Of a stretch of 64,000 nucleotides of DNA, positions 1 to 10,722 are shown piece by piece; positions within the stretch are counted from its first letter, which is position 1; the number at the start of each line of letters is the position of its first letter. Source of the stretch: Diprion similis (lineage: Eukaryota > Arthropoda > Insecta > Hymenoptera > Diprionidae); assembly GCF_021155765.1 (NCBI RefSeq), contig NC_060110.1, positions 21,846,001 through 21,910,000 on the forward strand, read 5' to 3'. The translations under genes and the position numbers were made by a program. A model generated the notes under the pieces. It was not told the DNA's origin. It ran no database searches and saw only the letters and a program-made list of their open reading frames with translations.

Positions 1-1787
1 TCACTTGCTGTCGAACAAGAGGGTAACGCGCAGCGGTCGGTGAACTAAAATTGTATCCGGTAATTAATGGGGGGGCTTTATTCATTCAACGAGCTTTTAA
101 AAAACTGGTATCCATCTTTCCACAAGTTTTATGGCTAATCATTATTAAAAGCCGGATTTGAAATTTAACAAGCTTTTGCTCGGGCGCCGTTTTAATGCTT
201 CTGTAAAATTGGGAAACTTTTTCTAAACTCTGAAAAGAAAAACTTTCGACAAGAACATGTATTATATACGTATATATTTATGCTGTATGTACATACATAC
301 AAAGATTTTCGCATTTTTCACTTCTTTTTTATCTGCCTTCACTGCTTGTTTTAAGTATTTACTGCCGCAAAGAATAGATTCGTGTTAGTCGGGTGAAAGA
401 ACGAGATTGATTATAAATTAATAACGCTGATTATAAATTAATTTAAATTTCGAATTGACTAAACCGATTTATGCATACCCACCAATCTCGAACGCCTTAC
501 ATTCGATACATCAACCCCTGCGAATACACGCTGCACGGTACAGTCGAGCTTGCGCAGAATTCGTGAAGATCGAACAAACTCGGACCAAGTTTAAAGAATT
601 TGGCGAGGACTCAGAATCCCTTTACTATTCGAAACGCGTTTTGAAAGTTGGTGAAGACTGGAAGGTGGATGAAAAAGTATCTGACTAAAATCCTTTTGAT
701 GTATTCTATCTCGTTTTACACTTTGCCAATTTCCAGGTTCCAGTACCTGCAACATCCTTTCTCCCAACGAGATTAATTGGGGGTGGAAAATTTTCGCAGC
801 AAAATTTGAAAAATACAGGTATCACCGATCCATTAGATGCCGGTTTACCGTTTCCGTATCCGCTCTTTTCGATTCCTAGCTGCGTGGCGTAAAAGCCACG
901 AATATATCTTCTGGCTCTTTGCTCAATCCACAAGTCAACTTTACACGACGCAGCGGTTTAACCAATCCTCTGATAGAATCTGCATCTGGCAGAAACGCCC
1001 GCTTTGCTACTTTCAGTAATTTAAGCTCGTCCACAAAACGTTGAGGTTCTCAAACGCGGACCAATAGGATTCTAAGCTCTATAAACTTTCAAGGATCCTC
1101 TCAAAACCTGGCAGCCACAAATGCGGGCGCATAATCACTGCCGGAAATTCAATTCCTCTACATCTGTTGTGTGGTTAAGCATCCACTTGTCGCCGTATTT
1201 TTTCTCTCAAAGATGTTGACGATAGTTACACTTAAAGAGGATGAAATTTACTTCGTCAATCTATCCAAACTCAAACTCAGACAAATAGGTCAGAAATACT
1301 TTGATCGACGGCGCCGAGTATAATACAAGTCCATGGCAATCACTTCAGTGCTCAATTGGTACGTTCAAATTGATTAAACTCTGGTGTTGCTGTTCCGATT
1401 ATGATGTCTCTCGGCTTGTTTTATCGTTTTGTTTTGTTGAATAGTTATTAGCACTAGATAAACACAAAGTTTTGTAAGTACGATGCACCGGAATCTTGCC
1501 AACAATCAAATTATTTATAACTATTGAACCCGAAACACTAGAATCGGATCAAAATCACCAGTGTTCAATCACCTTACACGTTCTAACTTCAAAACGCGTT
1601 CTGAACTCGTTGATATCATAGTTTACGAGTATATCATCGGCGCAAATAACATTTTTGACAATTTTGCTAACCGTACCCCCCCCCCCCCCTCTGCCCCTCC
1701 CAACTTTCGATTCAAAGAATGGATCGCATTCATCTTCAATCAAGTTCATCACAGCGTCTATAGACCGCAAGAGGGAAGCTGACTTAC
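1..1787 (-). other. First intron of the GABA-B-R3-like gene (partial)
   Basis: The coding exon at 1788-3047 ends in a consensus donor (AAG|GTAAGTC on the minus strand), so this stretch should be intron, and it runs off the window edge. I looked on the minus strand for the expected continuation of the ligand-binding domain (a Cys-Asp-Pro-Gly-Val-Gly type segment) and did not find it. A run of 14 C lies at 1676-1689. The short ORFs here have no recognisable product. Confidence 0.6.
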
Positions 1788-3047
1788 CTTGGTGTCATTA
1801 TGTACGAGGTGGATCCTGAACCTGGGACTCTTGTCCATCTGGTTGATCCTCTCGACGGCGAGCCTGGCAGCTTGAAGTTCGCTGAGTCCTTCGGGTCTGG
1901 GTTCGTTGCCTTGGGTCAGTTCGAAGAGTCCGAGGATAGTCACGTTTATCTTGTCACCTTCACTATCACCAAATCGCGTCCTGCCGCCGTTCGCGAAACC
2001 GACGGACCGATTCCTGACCGATTCCAGTCCGCCGTTCAGGTCCCTCAGTATTCCAAAGTCGTCGATGCGGACGGCCGGGGTTTTTGGCAAGGTCAGGTTC
2101 TCCAAGTTGGCCTCGAAGCTTCCTCTCACGCCGCCGGTTCGACTCCCCGCCCCGGAACCAGGCAGCGTTTCGTTCTTTCCATCGAACAGTGAAGCATTCG
2201 ACATCGTCCCCAGGGCTCGGAGGCCTGGTGAAGTTCCGGGAAGAGCTGCCGAAGAGTTTTGATGAGTCGCTTCCGGTCCGACAGCGGTTGCGTTTGGATC
2301 AAGTCCATCTTCCCGCCGCTCGACCTTTGGATTATGCAGGCTCACATCTCGGCTCGGACTTTTTGGAAGATCCGGTTCCGACGTTGATCCAGACGCGCTG
2401 CTCTCCTCCGCTTCCGGTTTAGCCAGTCCAAAATGGCGCCTGTCAAACTTCTCCGGGGGTGGCGGAGGCTTGTAGGTCGGTCTGACCGGAAACTTTTGAG
2501 AACCGACAAACCCCAGGAAAGGAGCTTCACCACCAACTTTCGCCTCGAGATTAGTCCGTTCTGTTGTTCTTGGGTCCGTCGCGTCGTCGTCGTCTTCGGC
2601 GACGTAATCGTGGCCTGACTTCGTCACTCCGAGTTCGTTTTCATCACGATTTGATATTTTCTCATTGCTGTTCAAGATTTTAGGAAAACTCTGTCCTTTC
2701 ACGTCAGAAATCGCGATGCTGAATTCCCCGGAATTGTCACTTGCGTTTGATAAGAACGTTCGCTTATCAACGTTTCCGATCTCTCCGTGGTTCGTAGTGT
2801 TTATCAACTTTTGGTGAGACTCCCTGCTGCTGTCACCTGCGGCGAGTATTTTCGTCTCACCGACGTCAAAAATCTCGGTATCATTGCTCTTCTCGATACC
2901 ATCGACACCGTCGCTTCGAGCGATTTCCTCCGTCGAGATGACATCTTTCAAAGAGAGCGTAAGAAGGAGAGCAGATAGAAGGTGGAGGGTCGTCGAGGGG
3001 GATAACGGAAAGATGTTGGACCGGCGAGAGCGCGCAGCTCGCGACAT
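1788..3047 (-). CDS. GABA-B-R3: GABA-B receptor subunit 3-like class C GPCR, first coding exon (partial gene)
   Basis: This exon encodes 420 residues and exits in phase 0. A hydrophobic stretch at about residues 17-36 (LLSALLLTLSL) looks like a signal peptide. Residues 40-366 are low-complexity, rich in Ser, Asn, Pro and Gly, with many N-X-S/T sequons. From residue 367 the sequence becomes the start of a Venus-flytrap ligand-binding domain: NVTILGLFELT, then RPEGLSELQAARLAVERIN, ending at HLVHNDTK. From memory this matches insect GABA-B-R3 better than R1 or R2, which begin GIFPI- or GFFPY-like. In the family, this domain precedes seven membrane helices and couples to G proteins at the neuronal plasma membrane; those parts lie outside the window. 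The first in-frame Met was taken as start. Without the downstream exons, another orphan class C receptor is possible. Confidence 0.78.
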
Positions 3048-5195
3048 ACTCAGTCACCCCGATATCAACTCCTCCAGACTTTTGGTCCACTGCAGCCTCG
3101 CCTCGACCTCATCTGAAACAGGGGCGAAATACTCGGTTAACAACTTCGAAGTACCATCGCTCGAAGGTCTTTTTTTTCTTTGAACACTTTCAAGTATAAA
3201 TTCTTCTCCGAAATTGTTTTTTTTTTTAATTTTGAACCCTCTTTATTCTCCATTCGTTATTCCTTCGAAGAAACACTTCTTTGGCAGGTTTCGTATATAT
3301 TGGAAAAATATTCTCTGAAATAATATTGAAGAAGAAAATTTCTCCACGAATATATGTGCGCGGCTGTGTTTTTGCCGATTTATTTATATCGTTCGCGGGG
3401 AAATTCGAAAAGAAAACTCCTATATGAGTCGTCGTAAGTTATAAATGAATGAAAGTGAAAAAATATTTCGGCAAGTTTTGACACTTGAAATACATAACAT
3501 TTTTTCAGCCTACAACCACTAATATAAATTTTTTCGATATTCATTTTTATTTCTTTTTCTCAGTCATGTTTCATTTTTATTTCGAAGGAGTTACAAATCT
3601 ATCTTCGAGTTCTTTAAATATTTATGTACCTACCTCCTTTCGAAAAACATACTGTACGGGTTCGAGTTCAGTATACATATAAAAGATACGCGGGGAAAAG
3701 ATGCTTCCGACAGATTCAAGTTTCGTGTACACATGTGTACACGCTTGAGAGGGTATGGCATAAAGCATGCATTTTATGAATTTATGATTTTGATACGCCG
3801 TTATACTAACAGTCGGTCTCTAAGCTATCAGTGGTACAAAATTTAAGGTCAGAAATAGGAAATGCGAGTTAATTTTTGTCTAAACTGAACTGTTTAAAAG
3901 TTGTTAAACACCTCAAAATGCGAACTCGACAACTTGAATAATTTTAAAATACTAGCTATGGTTAAAAGTTTGATCAATTCCGCGAGACAAAACGATCTCT
4001 CTTAGCGAACAATTACATACAAAATTATGCAGGATCGAATCAGTCGGCGATTTGATTACTGAAGTGAAATTGCTGTTTCGTCGTCTTACTTTTACGCTAT
4101 AATTACGTTTGCGAAAGGTGAAATGTACACAAGTCCTGCGAGTCTCGAATTTCCTCGATGATGGTTCAAAAGATTAGCCACTTGCTGTGACAAATTGCGT
4201 TAGCAAAAAAATACCCTTGAGACAGCCCGATTCTTAAAATATATCGGGGCGAAGGAGGGGGGGGGTAGGGGGGAGAAGGCGTACGCCCTAGGCTATGACT
4301 GACGACGCACCCCTGCAGCTCCCTGTTTCACCCCTAATCACATTTCAAGAGGCCTGTAAACCGCCGTAATGAGACCGAATGATGGAAAGTTTCTACCCTA
4401 CGTATACAGCAGTTGTTAGTGTTGCGCCCTACTCCTTAGGGCGGGTTTACAGTTCGCTTTACTGCACTTGAATGGAAAACAAGTGCAGCTGATTGCGACG
4501 TCGCTGTTAAATCAGATCAAAAATAATTGTAACCATACCAAGAACTCCAACGGAGTCTGGGATCCGGTCGCGGATCTTAGTCTCTCTATTTAATGGAATA
4601 AATTATACGCTCAAGCAACGTCTGCTGGAAAGAGAAAGGAGGCTCGTTCATCTTACAGAATTGTAGGTCGAGGACCAAATCCGCCATTGTTTCGTACTTA
4701 GGAAACAATTCAGGAAAGCTTCGTCCACAGTCGGTGAAGCTCCATCTGAAATAGACCTCGAACAGCTATTGGATCTTAGAACTGCAACGTGAGTTTATTG
4801 GCACGGAATGTTTTTATTGGGGTATTGACAACTTCTCGCGAAAAGCGTCGTCTGACCTGCTTTAAAAACCTCGTCCTTTCTTTCTATCAATCTTTATTCT
4901 TCCTTCGAACAAATGTGAGAAAAGTGGAGAAATTTTTACGAGACTTTGCGTTGACCGTCTTACCCTCGAACAACTTGACATGCCCGAACATATGCTGGAC
5001 CTTGATAATAGAAGGAGACGAGGGTTGAGTTCCATCGTTACGAATATCTAAATGGCGTGACTAAGGCGTTCAATTTGCAACGCTTTGACGTGTAATAAGA
5101 TTTTCCACTCCATTAGTCAGGCAGTGCCAAATACATTCACCGGAATTGGTGGTGTGAAAGTGTCGGGGTGAAAATCTTGCAGCGCCTAAACTAGA
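3048..5195. other. Upstream region of the GABA-B-R3-like gene
   Basis: No supported coding sequence. The minus-strand 5' UTR and promoter of the receptor gene should lie here, but no clear TATA box or initiator could be assigned. It contains a perfect 20-bp palindrome at 3724-3743 and a G-rich tract at about 4255-4272. Confidence 0.5.
3724..3743. repeat. Perfect 20-bp palindrome
   Basis: The half-site CGTGTACACA is followed directly by its exact reverse complement, with no spacer. It lies about 680 bp upstream of the receptor start codon. It could be a dimeric transcription-factor site or chance; no factor can be named from the sequence. Confidence 0.6.
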
Positions 5196-5920
5196 GTGTA
5201 TGCGAGATTTTTAGGACAAGATGGCGGCGTTCCGACAAGGGGTTATCCTCCGATTCTTAACTGCCAGGGGCGGGGGGGTCATTTCGAAACAACGGTTGAA
5301 TACACAATAATGACAATAAATCATTTTATTCTAAATTGAACAAATAACCTTATACATCTTTTCTATATTCGCGCATTAAATACCTTATTCCAAAATTGAC
5401 TTATACTAATTTCTTTTACATATTGCTGAATCGACTGTACTAGACGAAATAATTCAGCAGAATGACGAACTAAATTTTGGTAGATCACTCTTCATCAAGA
5501 AACGATGTGAAATGTAAAATTTTCCATTTTTGGCGGATTGGCGGTAATCAATGTCTGCTAGAGGTTGGTGTTCTAGCTTTGTTAGTTTTTTACACCGCTC
5601 GTAAGCAAGGTTCGCTGTGGTAGGATCACCGGCATAATCCCTTGCCCAATGCAATCACTCCCATTGCTGTATTAGGTGATCGGTTGACATCAGTCAAGTT
5701 GGTGCCTACGATTTAGCTATGGCTGTAGCACCACCCAGTTAGAACCACCCGGAACAGTCAGAATTGGAATAGGATATACCGCGGGGTGAACCTGATTCCT
5801 GTTGTCTCCCACGCACAACCGTTTTACCACCAGACCCCGATATTAACCTGATCAACTCGATCGTGATTTCCCTATGATACCCCGTTACAATTAATGTTTC
5901 CATGTTGTTCGTGACGGGCC

Positions 5921-5943
5921 GGGGGGGGGGGGGGGGGGGGGGG
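5921..5943 (+). repeat. Poly-G tract (23 G)
   Basis: A pure run of 23 G inside the inverted-repeat element. Its length may be affected by sequencing error. Confidence 0.9.
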
Positions 5944-6342
5944 AAGAACTTCAGACACGTTTTTCGACGGAGTTGCAAGATCTCCGTGCATGGCTCGCGA
6001 TGCTGAGAGTTCGAGTGCTGAAGATCTAAATGAAACAATAAAAGAAAAAGCAAACGAAAAGGAAGAAGCTACGAAGAAAAGATAGGCGAATCGAAGACAA
6101 ACGGAAAAAGCGATGGAGATAGAAGTAGGCATTGATAACGCAAAAATAGAGAAATAAATGAAGAGAATGGGTCAAGATGAAAATGTAATTAAAAAAAAGA
6201 AATAGAGCAATAATTAGATAGAAATTGTGAATCACTTATAAAAACCATACAAAATTGAATAATATCAAAATATAATGATCAAAATGTTGATTTACTAAAT
6301 ACAAGTGAATATACTTAGCGACATTCTATGAAATATAATATA

Positions 6343-6366
6343 CCCCCCCCCCCCCCCCCCCCCCCC
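6343..6366 (+). repeat. Poly-C tract (24 C)
   Basis: A pure run of 24 C at the inner edge of the right inverted repeat. It mirrors the G run at the inner edge of the left one. Confidence 0.9.
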
Positions 6367-6437
6367 TGGCAGGTAGGAATCGGGAGACGATTCCCTGTCG
6401 GAACGCCGCCATCTTATCTCAGAACTCTCGTATATAC

Positions 6438-7787
6438 CTTACTGACTAAGTTAATGGTATTAAAGGCATACCCAGGTGGTCTGCAGGAACCACGGGAGGG
6501 TAAAAAAAACAAGTCATTGTTTTAACTGCCGCGAAAAACGCGGTCTATTTTTATTTCCGGTTTTTGTTCCTCGTTCGGGGATTAATCACTTCAGTGATTG
6601 ATTGTGCGGCGGATCAATCACCCGCCGAGTTTTTATTACCGCTTATTGTGAGTGCTGATCATTCGAATCATCGGGTTCTTTCTTGAAACATTGATAATGC
6701 TTTTATAATTCTGGTTTAATAATTCACTCTACGTTTCATATTAGAACACCGTGTAATTAGGCTCGCCAAATTTAGAGACAGCTGGCGCGTTAATTACAGC
6801 CGATAATCGTGTATCACCCTTTTAGAAGTTTTCCCAGGTCGGGACAGGGTCGAAACTCGCTGAGCAGACCGTTGCTAATTAGCTTTGTTCCGAATTTTGC
6901 AATCATGACAGATTCGCGGAAACGGACGATATGCGGCCCACGTGCTCGATAAATAAATAAAAAATAAATGAATAAATTTACCGCTGGGCAAATCCGCACC
7001 GTTGCAAAATTTCCGCAAACACTGTCAGCGCCATAATCCAGCCTGCAGCCGTTACTCTGATTAGCCCTAATCGAATCGATTCTATCGTAAGCGCAGGTTG
7101 TTTGCCGATCGGTGGATGAAGTTTGGGTAACATTAGTCCGTCGGAATTCATCCGACGGACAAGACCAGCAGCGGAGGTTATCGACGTATCAACGAGGTAA
7201 CAGTCCGGGCATAAACCTGGTTATCAATCCTGTTTCAGCATGGCTGTTGATCTCAGCCGTCGAAACGATCACTGCCATGAACTGCCAAACACTTGCTGTA
7301 GCGTGTATTGTCAGCACGGACCAATCTCCGGTTAATTATCAGCTTGATTGGAAATTGCAAACTTGGCAGAGCCAGGAGCTGTGAATCCGGTCGAACCGCA
7401 GCGGTGTGGTGTCCGTATATTCGCAAAGTGATTCGCTCTTCATCGTCGCAGGGGAGTCATTGTGCCTGGGAGAAGTGAGATAAGCGCAAAACACGCGTGC
7501 TTCGGACTCTCGGCTTCAGCTTCGGATGTTTTGCGTTCTCGGGACAAAATAGACCCGCGTTTCCCGTTCCGCTGATCTTTTTAACTCTTTTCTTTTAATC
7601 ATTTATACGTTTCGGGCTAAGCTGCTATACCCTTTAGGATTTACGGTGACGGGCATGCCTTGAACCAGCTTTAGGCTCACATTGTTTATTTACGAGACAA
7701 ATATCTCGCGGATCGCGGACTGCTTTTTCTGAACAAGAAGTTGTACACCTGGCTTCTTAATGCTCTCTCTTTCTCTCTCTCTTTGTA
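6438..7787. other. Intergenic, no supported gene
   Basis: Nothing assignable. A small hairpin-like pair (GTGATTGAT ... ATCAATCAC) lies at about 6593-6622. ORFs such as 7112-7384 show no family features. Confidence 0.4.
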
Positions 7788-7811
7788 CATATATAATATA
7801 TATATATATAC
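7788..7811. repeat. (TA)n microsatellite
   Basis: An AT/TA dinucleotide tract. It is followed at once by CAGTAGGGTGG, which resembles the terminal sequence of some Tc1/mariner-like insect elements. Confidence 0.8.
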
Positions 7812-7990
7812 AGTAGGGTGGTAATGATTTGGGGTTGGAAAATTTTTCATTCGGACGCCCCCCGATCTGTTCCAAATAATGGAAAAAAAAATATGTATTA
7901 AGTTTTAAGCCTCTACGTCCACTGGAACACGTGTCTCAAAGCTCCGAAAGTTTTAAATGTAAAGTATATGTAGTTTTTACAACCAGCTAT

Positions 7991-8198
7991 AAAATTTGAC
8001 AGAGTTGTTGCTTATCATGACGGAAACAAACTCTGAAAATTTAATAATTTTATCATCATTTTTCCCTTACATATAAGCCTAATAAATGTGATGCTGTTAA
8101 GCTTATATATGAAAAAAAATATAGTATGAGATTATGATAAACTTTTGAAAATTTTAGAGTATGTTCCCATTGTTATGAGCAAAAACTCTGCCAAGTTT
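7991..8198. mobile_element. Foldback (MITE-like) element, core palindrome
   Basis: The arm at 7991-8078 is an imperfect reverse complement of 8101-8198, with a loop of about 22 bp. Shared blocks include TTTGRCAGAGTTKTTGCT, ACTCTRAAAATTT and TTTATCAT, and the arms close on ATATAAGC/GCTTATAT. Weaker matching (CAAAGCTC...GAAAG) suggests the arms reach about 7933 and 8376, with extra sequence in the right arm. There is no coding capacity. This is typical of a non-autonomous DNA element. Confidence 0.65.
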
Positions 8199-8429
8199 CC
8201 AATCGGTCCCTCCAATCGGTCCCTTAATTTATACCAAAGTCATATAAACTGAAATAACTGAGTATAAAAAATATACTTCTACCTATTTTATTGTCAATGT
8301 AATATTTTGTTCAATTATTAATTATTAAAAGTATTATCTAATCTAATCTCTTTCTCTCTTTCTGAGAGCTTTGGAATATCTCACTCGTGATGCCGTGCCG
8401 TTGAGTAAATACGCTGTTTCTGCCGAATA

Positions 8430-8890
8430 CCTTCAGAGTTCGAAGGATCCAAGCCAGGTCCAATAATTTTTCTTATCTTAAAATTAAATGGACTGTCGAT
8501 CAATGCGTTCAAAACCAACGCGTCGCTTGCGACTCATTACGACCTAATTCGATCGATGGCTCGGTGATCTCTCTTGTCAATACCGTTCGAAATCTAGGTC
8601 TTATGGTGTCGAATGATCTCACGTGGAATGGGCATGTTTTGCACACTGGTTCGAACGCCCATGGGAATGTCCATATTATATCACCTGCTGTTTAGAGGTA
8701 GGAGTCTTTCCAGTCAACTGCAACGCGTGCTGGTTAATGCGCTTGGCTTACTTCTCTTTGATCTTGGTGCTTAGTTTGTAATTTGATGTCACAGTACCTA
8801 TGGCAATCAAGTTGCAAACTGAAATGGTGGACGCTTCATGAGCGCCGTGACTACTTCTGGGGCCTTTAGTTCAGACCAATAAAATTCTCT
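8430..8890 (+). pseudogene. Decayed non-LTR retrotransposon reverse transcriptase fragment
   Basis: Around 8560-8640 one frame reads DGSVISLVNTVRNLGLMV, then SNDLTWNGHV. This is the characteristic 'v-NLGv-ld--LsW--Hv' block near the C-terminal side of jockey/R1-type reverse transcriptases. Further on (about 8820-8870), WWTLHERRDYFWGL resembles the later 'L-W--l--RR-y' segment. Frames shift and stop codons intervene, so the copy is dead. The clade was not determined. Confidence 0.65.
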
Positions 8891-10684
8891 CTTCGGGTCA
8901 TCTCCTAAATTTTTGCACGTTGCAAATTGTCTGTTTTGTCGTTGTTTTGTCAAAAGTTTTGCAATTACTCTTACTTTGATTATCTTATTACTTTATCGTT
9001 GCTTTTACACCTATTTTTCATCCTATTTCTATTGTGTTTCTCACTTTAATTTTTATGCTAGATTTTTATGTTTCTTTATACACTGTTCTAGCTGCATCTG
9101 GCTGATATCAGCTTTGGCTTCATAAATTTTCCTAGTCAGGCAGTCAGTCTGGAATGTTTTAAAGCGATTCGCCCCGGTTCTGAAAATCGATACACATATC
9201 GAAAATTCTTCTTCTATCGGAACCAATATAAAATCTACTTTCCAAACCATAATATCCAGCGACGTCTGCGCCGTTAAACGTTATATACGCGATGCATCTG
9301 ACTGACAAGCACATAAAGTTTCACGATTCCGTATTAAATTTTTTTAATCCAATTTCGTTTTGACTGTCCATACACGAGATGGGTGATCATTGCGACTGTG
9401 AAAGTAGTAGTGATTTTCTTTTATATCGTTGGCAGTTGATGGGGAAATCTTCATCGTAGTCGGTTCCAATCTTCGTTGAATATTTCTCTGTCACGCTGGT
9501 ACCAGTGAGATACTTGTATATCGATTCCAGCAGACCTTTGCTCATCTGGATTCCTCGAGTCACTGGAGTATTAACTCGTAGTCGTTTCGAAAGAATTACT
9601 TTATCTAAGGTGATAAATCAATTCGACTGCATAGTCCAGGTAACGCTTATCCAACTTATTGTGATACGAACTGTTGCCGGAACGTGGTCCGGAATAATGA
9701 GTGTGTGTACGTGCAACAGCTGCTGCAAGTGTCAAACGATCGCGTTACACTTACGTGAACATTTTACAGAGTGGCTCGTTTGAATTAATGAAAAATTCGA
9801 TCACGCAGATCGCAAAAATGTTCTTCCCCTGTTTTTACGTACGAATCAATTCTATTCGCCTCGAATTCCGCAAACTGGCAGTGAAGGAATGCTAGAATCT
9901 TTATTCTGTATTCTTCCATATTTAACTCCGTGAAAACATTACCGAGAATTTAAAGAATTTGAATGGAAATTTATCGACATAACGTGAAAGATAAGCTTGT
10001 GCTCTTTGTAATTTTTAAACATCGCTGTGATCAATAGAAATTCATCTAAACGAATGATTAGATATAAATTACGGAACCAGATGTCCATTAGAAAATGGTG
10101 GATCCTATGAATAAGAATTTTCTTGATTTTTGCACTTGCAAATTGCATATTAAACGAGGTAAAAGGATCGGTGTATTTCAGTGTCACACTCAGCGTTGAA
10201 ACCGTTTTGGTCTTGATGGTTATTGGCTTTGCCTCCGGAGTCTGTCAGGTTACACGCACCTCGTGTGCAGGTAAGAAAAGCTCTCGGTGTGTAAATTCAG
10301 CTAAACTAATATCAACAGAAATGAGGCGAACGGAAGCTTCGGCGTTTACTTTGTTAATTACAGTAAATAATGAATAATCTACTCTGTGGCACCTTGGCGT
10401 AATCGAGAAATGTAAATTGGAATAGTTCACGCGAGGAGTTGAAAAAATTTCGGTAAAAGTGAAAATAAACAAGGCGGGGTAGAACGAGGAAAGTTTAATT
10501 AATCGGTGTCAATTGAGAAATTGCTATAACGCGACGGAGGGAATCTCCATAGCAAAAAGTGCTTCAAACTTTTTCTGCAAAACAATTTTCAGGCATTTCT
10601 ATACGATTTATAAAGCATCGCATTTATGACAAGATCAGGCATTTTCAGTCTTGAATTGAAAGTGGTTTATATATATCTTCTGTC

Positions 10685-10722
<38 letters not shown>
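10685..10722. repeat. (TA)n microsatellite
   Basis: About 38 bp of TA dinucleotides with one interruption. Confidence 0.9.

Larger units (their letters stand above)
5196..6437. mobile_element. DNA transposon-like element with inverted repeats of about 85-95 bp
   Basis: The left arm (about 5196-5278) and the reverse complement of the right arm (about 6343-6437) share GTRTATRCGAG, then AAGATGGCGGCGTTCCGAC, then a divergent CCGATTCNTAMCTGCCAGGG, and both run inward into a G homopolymer (7 G on the left, 24 C on the plus strand on the right). The interior is about 1.06 kb and holds another 23-G run at 5921-5943. Short minus-strand ORFs (for example 5454-5654) show no transposase motif I recognise, so this is probably a non-autonomous or decayed element. 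Outer ends and target-site duplication were not resolved. Confidence 0.65.

Noticed and set aside
1800-2262. Plus-strand ORFs of 112-130 codons over the receptor exon
   Set aside because: They are antisense shadows of the minus-strand receptor exon, which carries the conserved ligand-binding start and a consensus donor.
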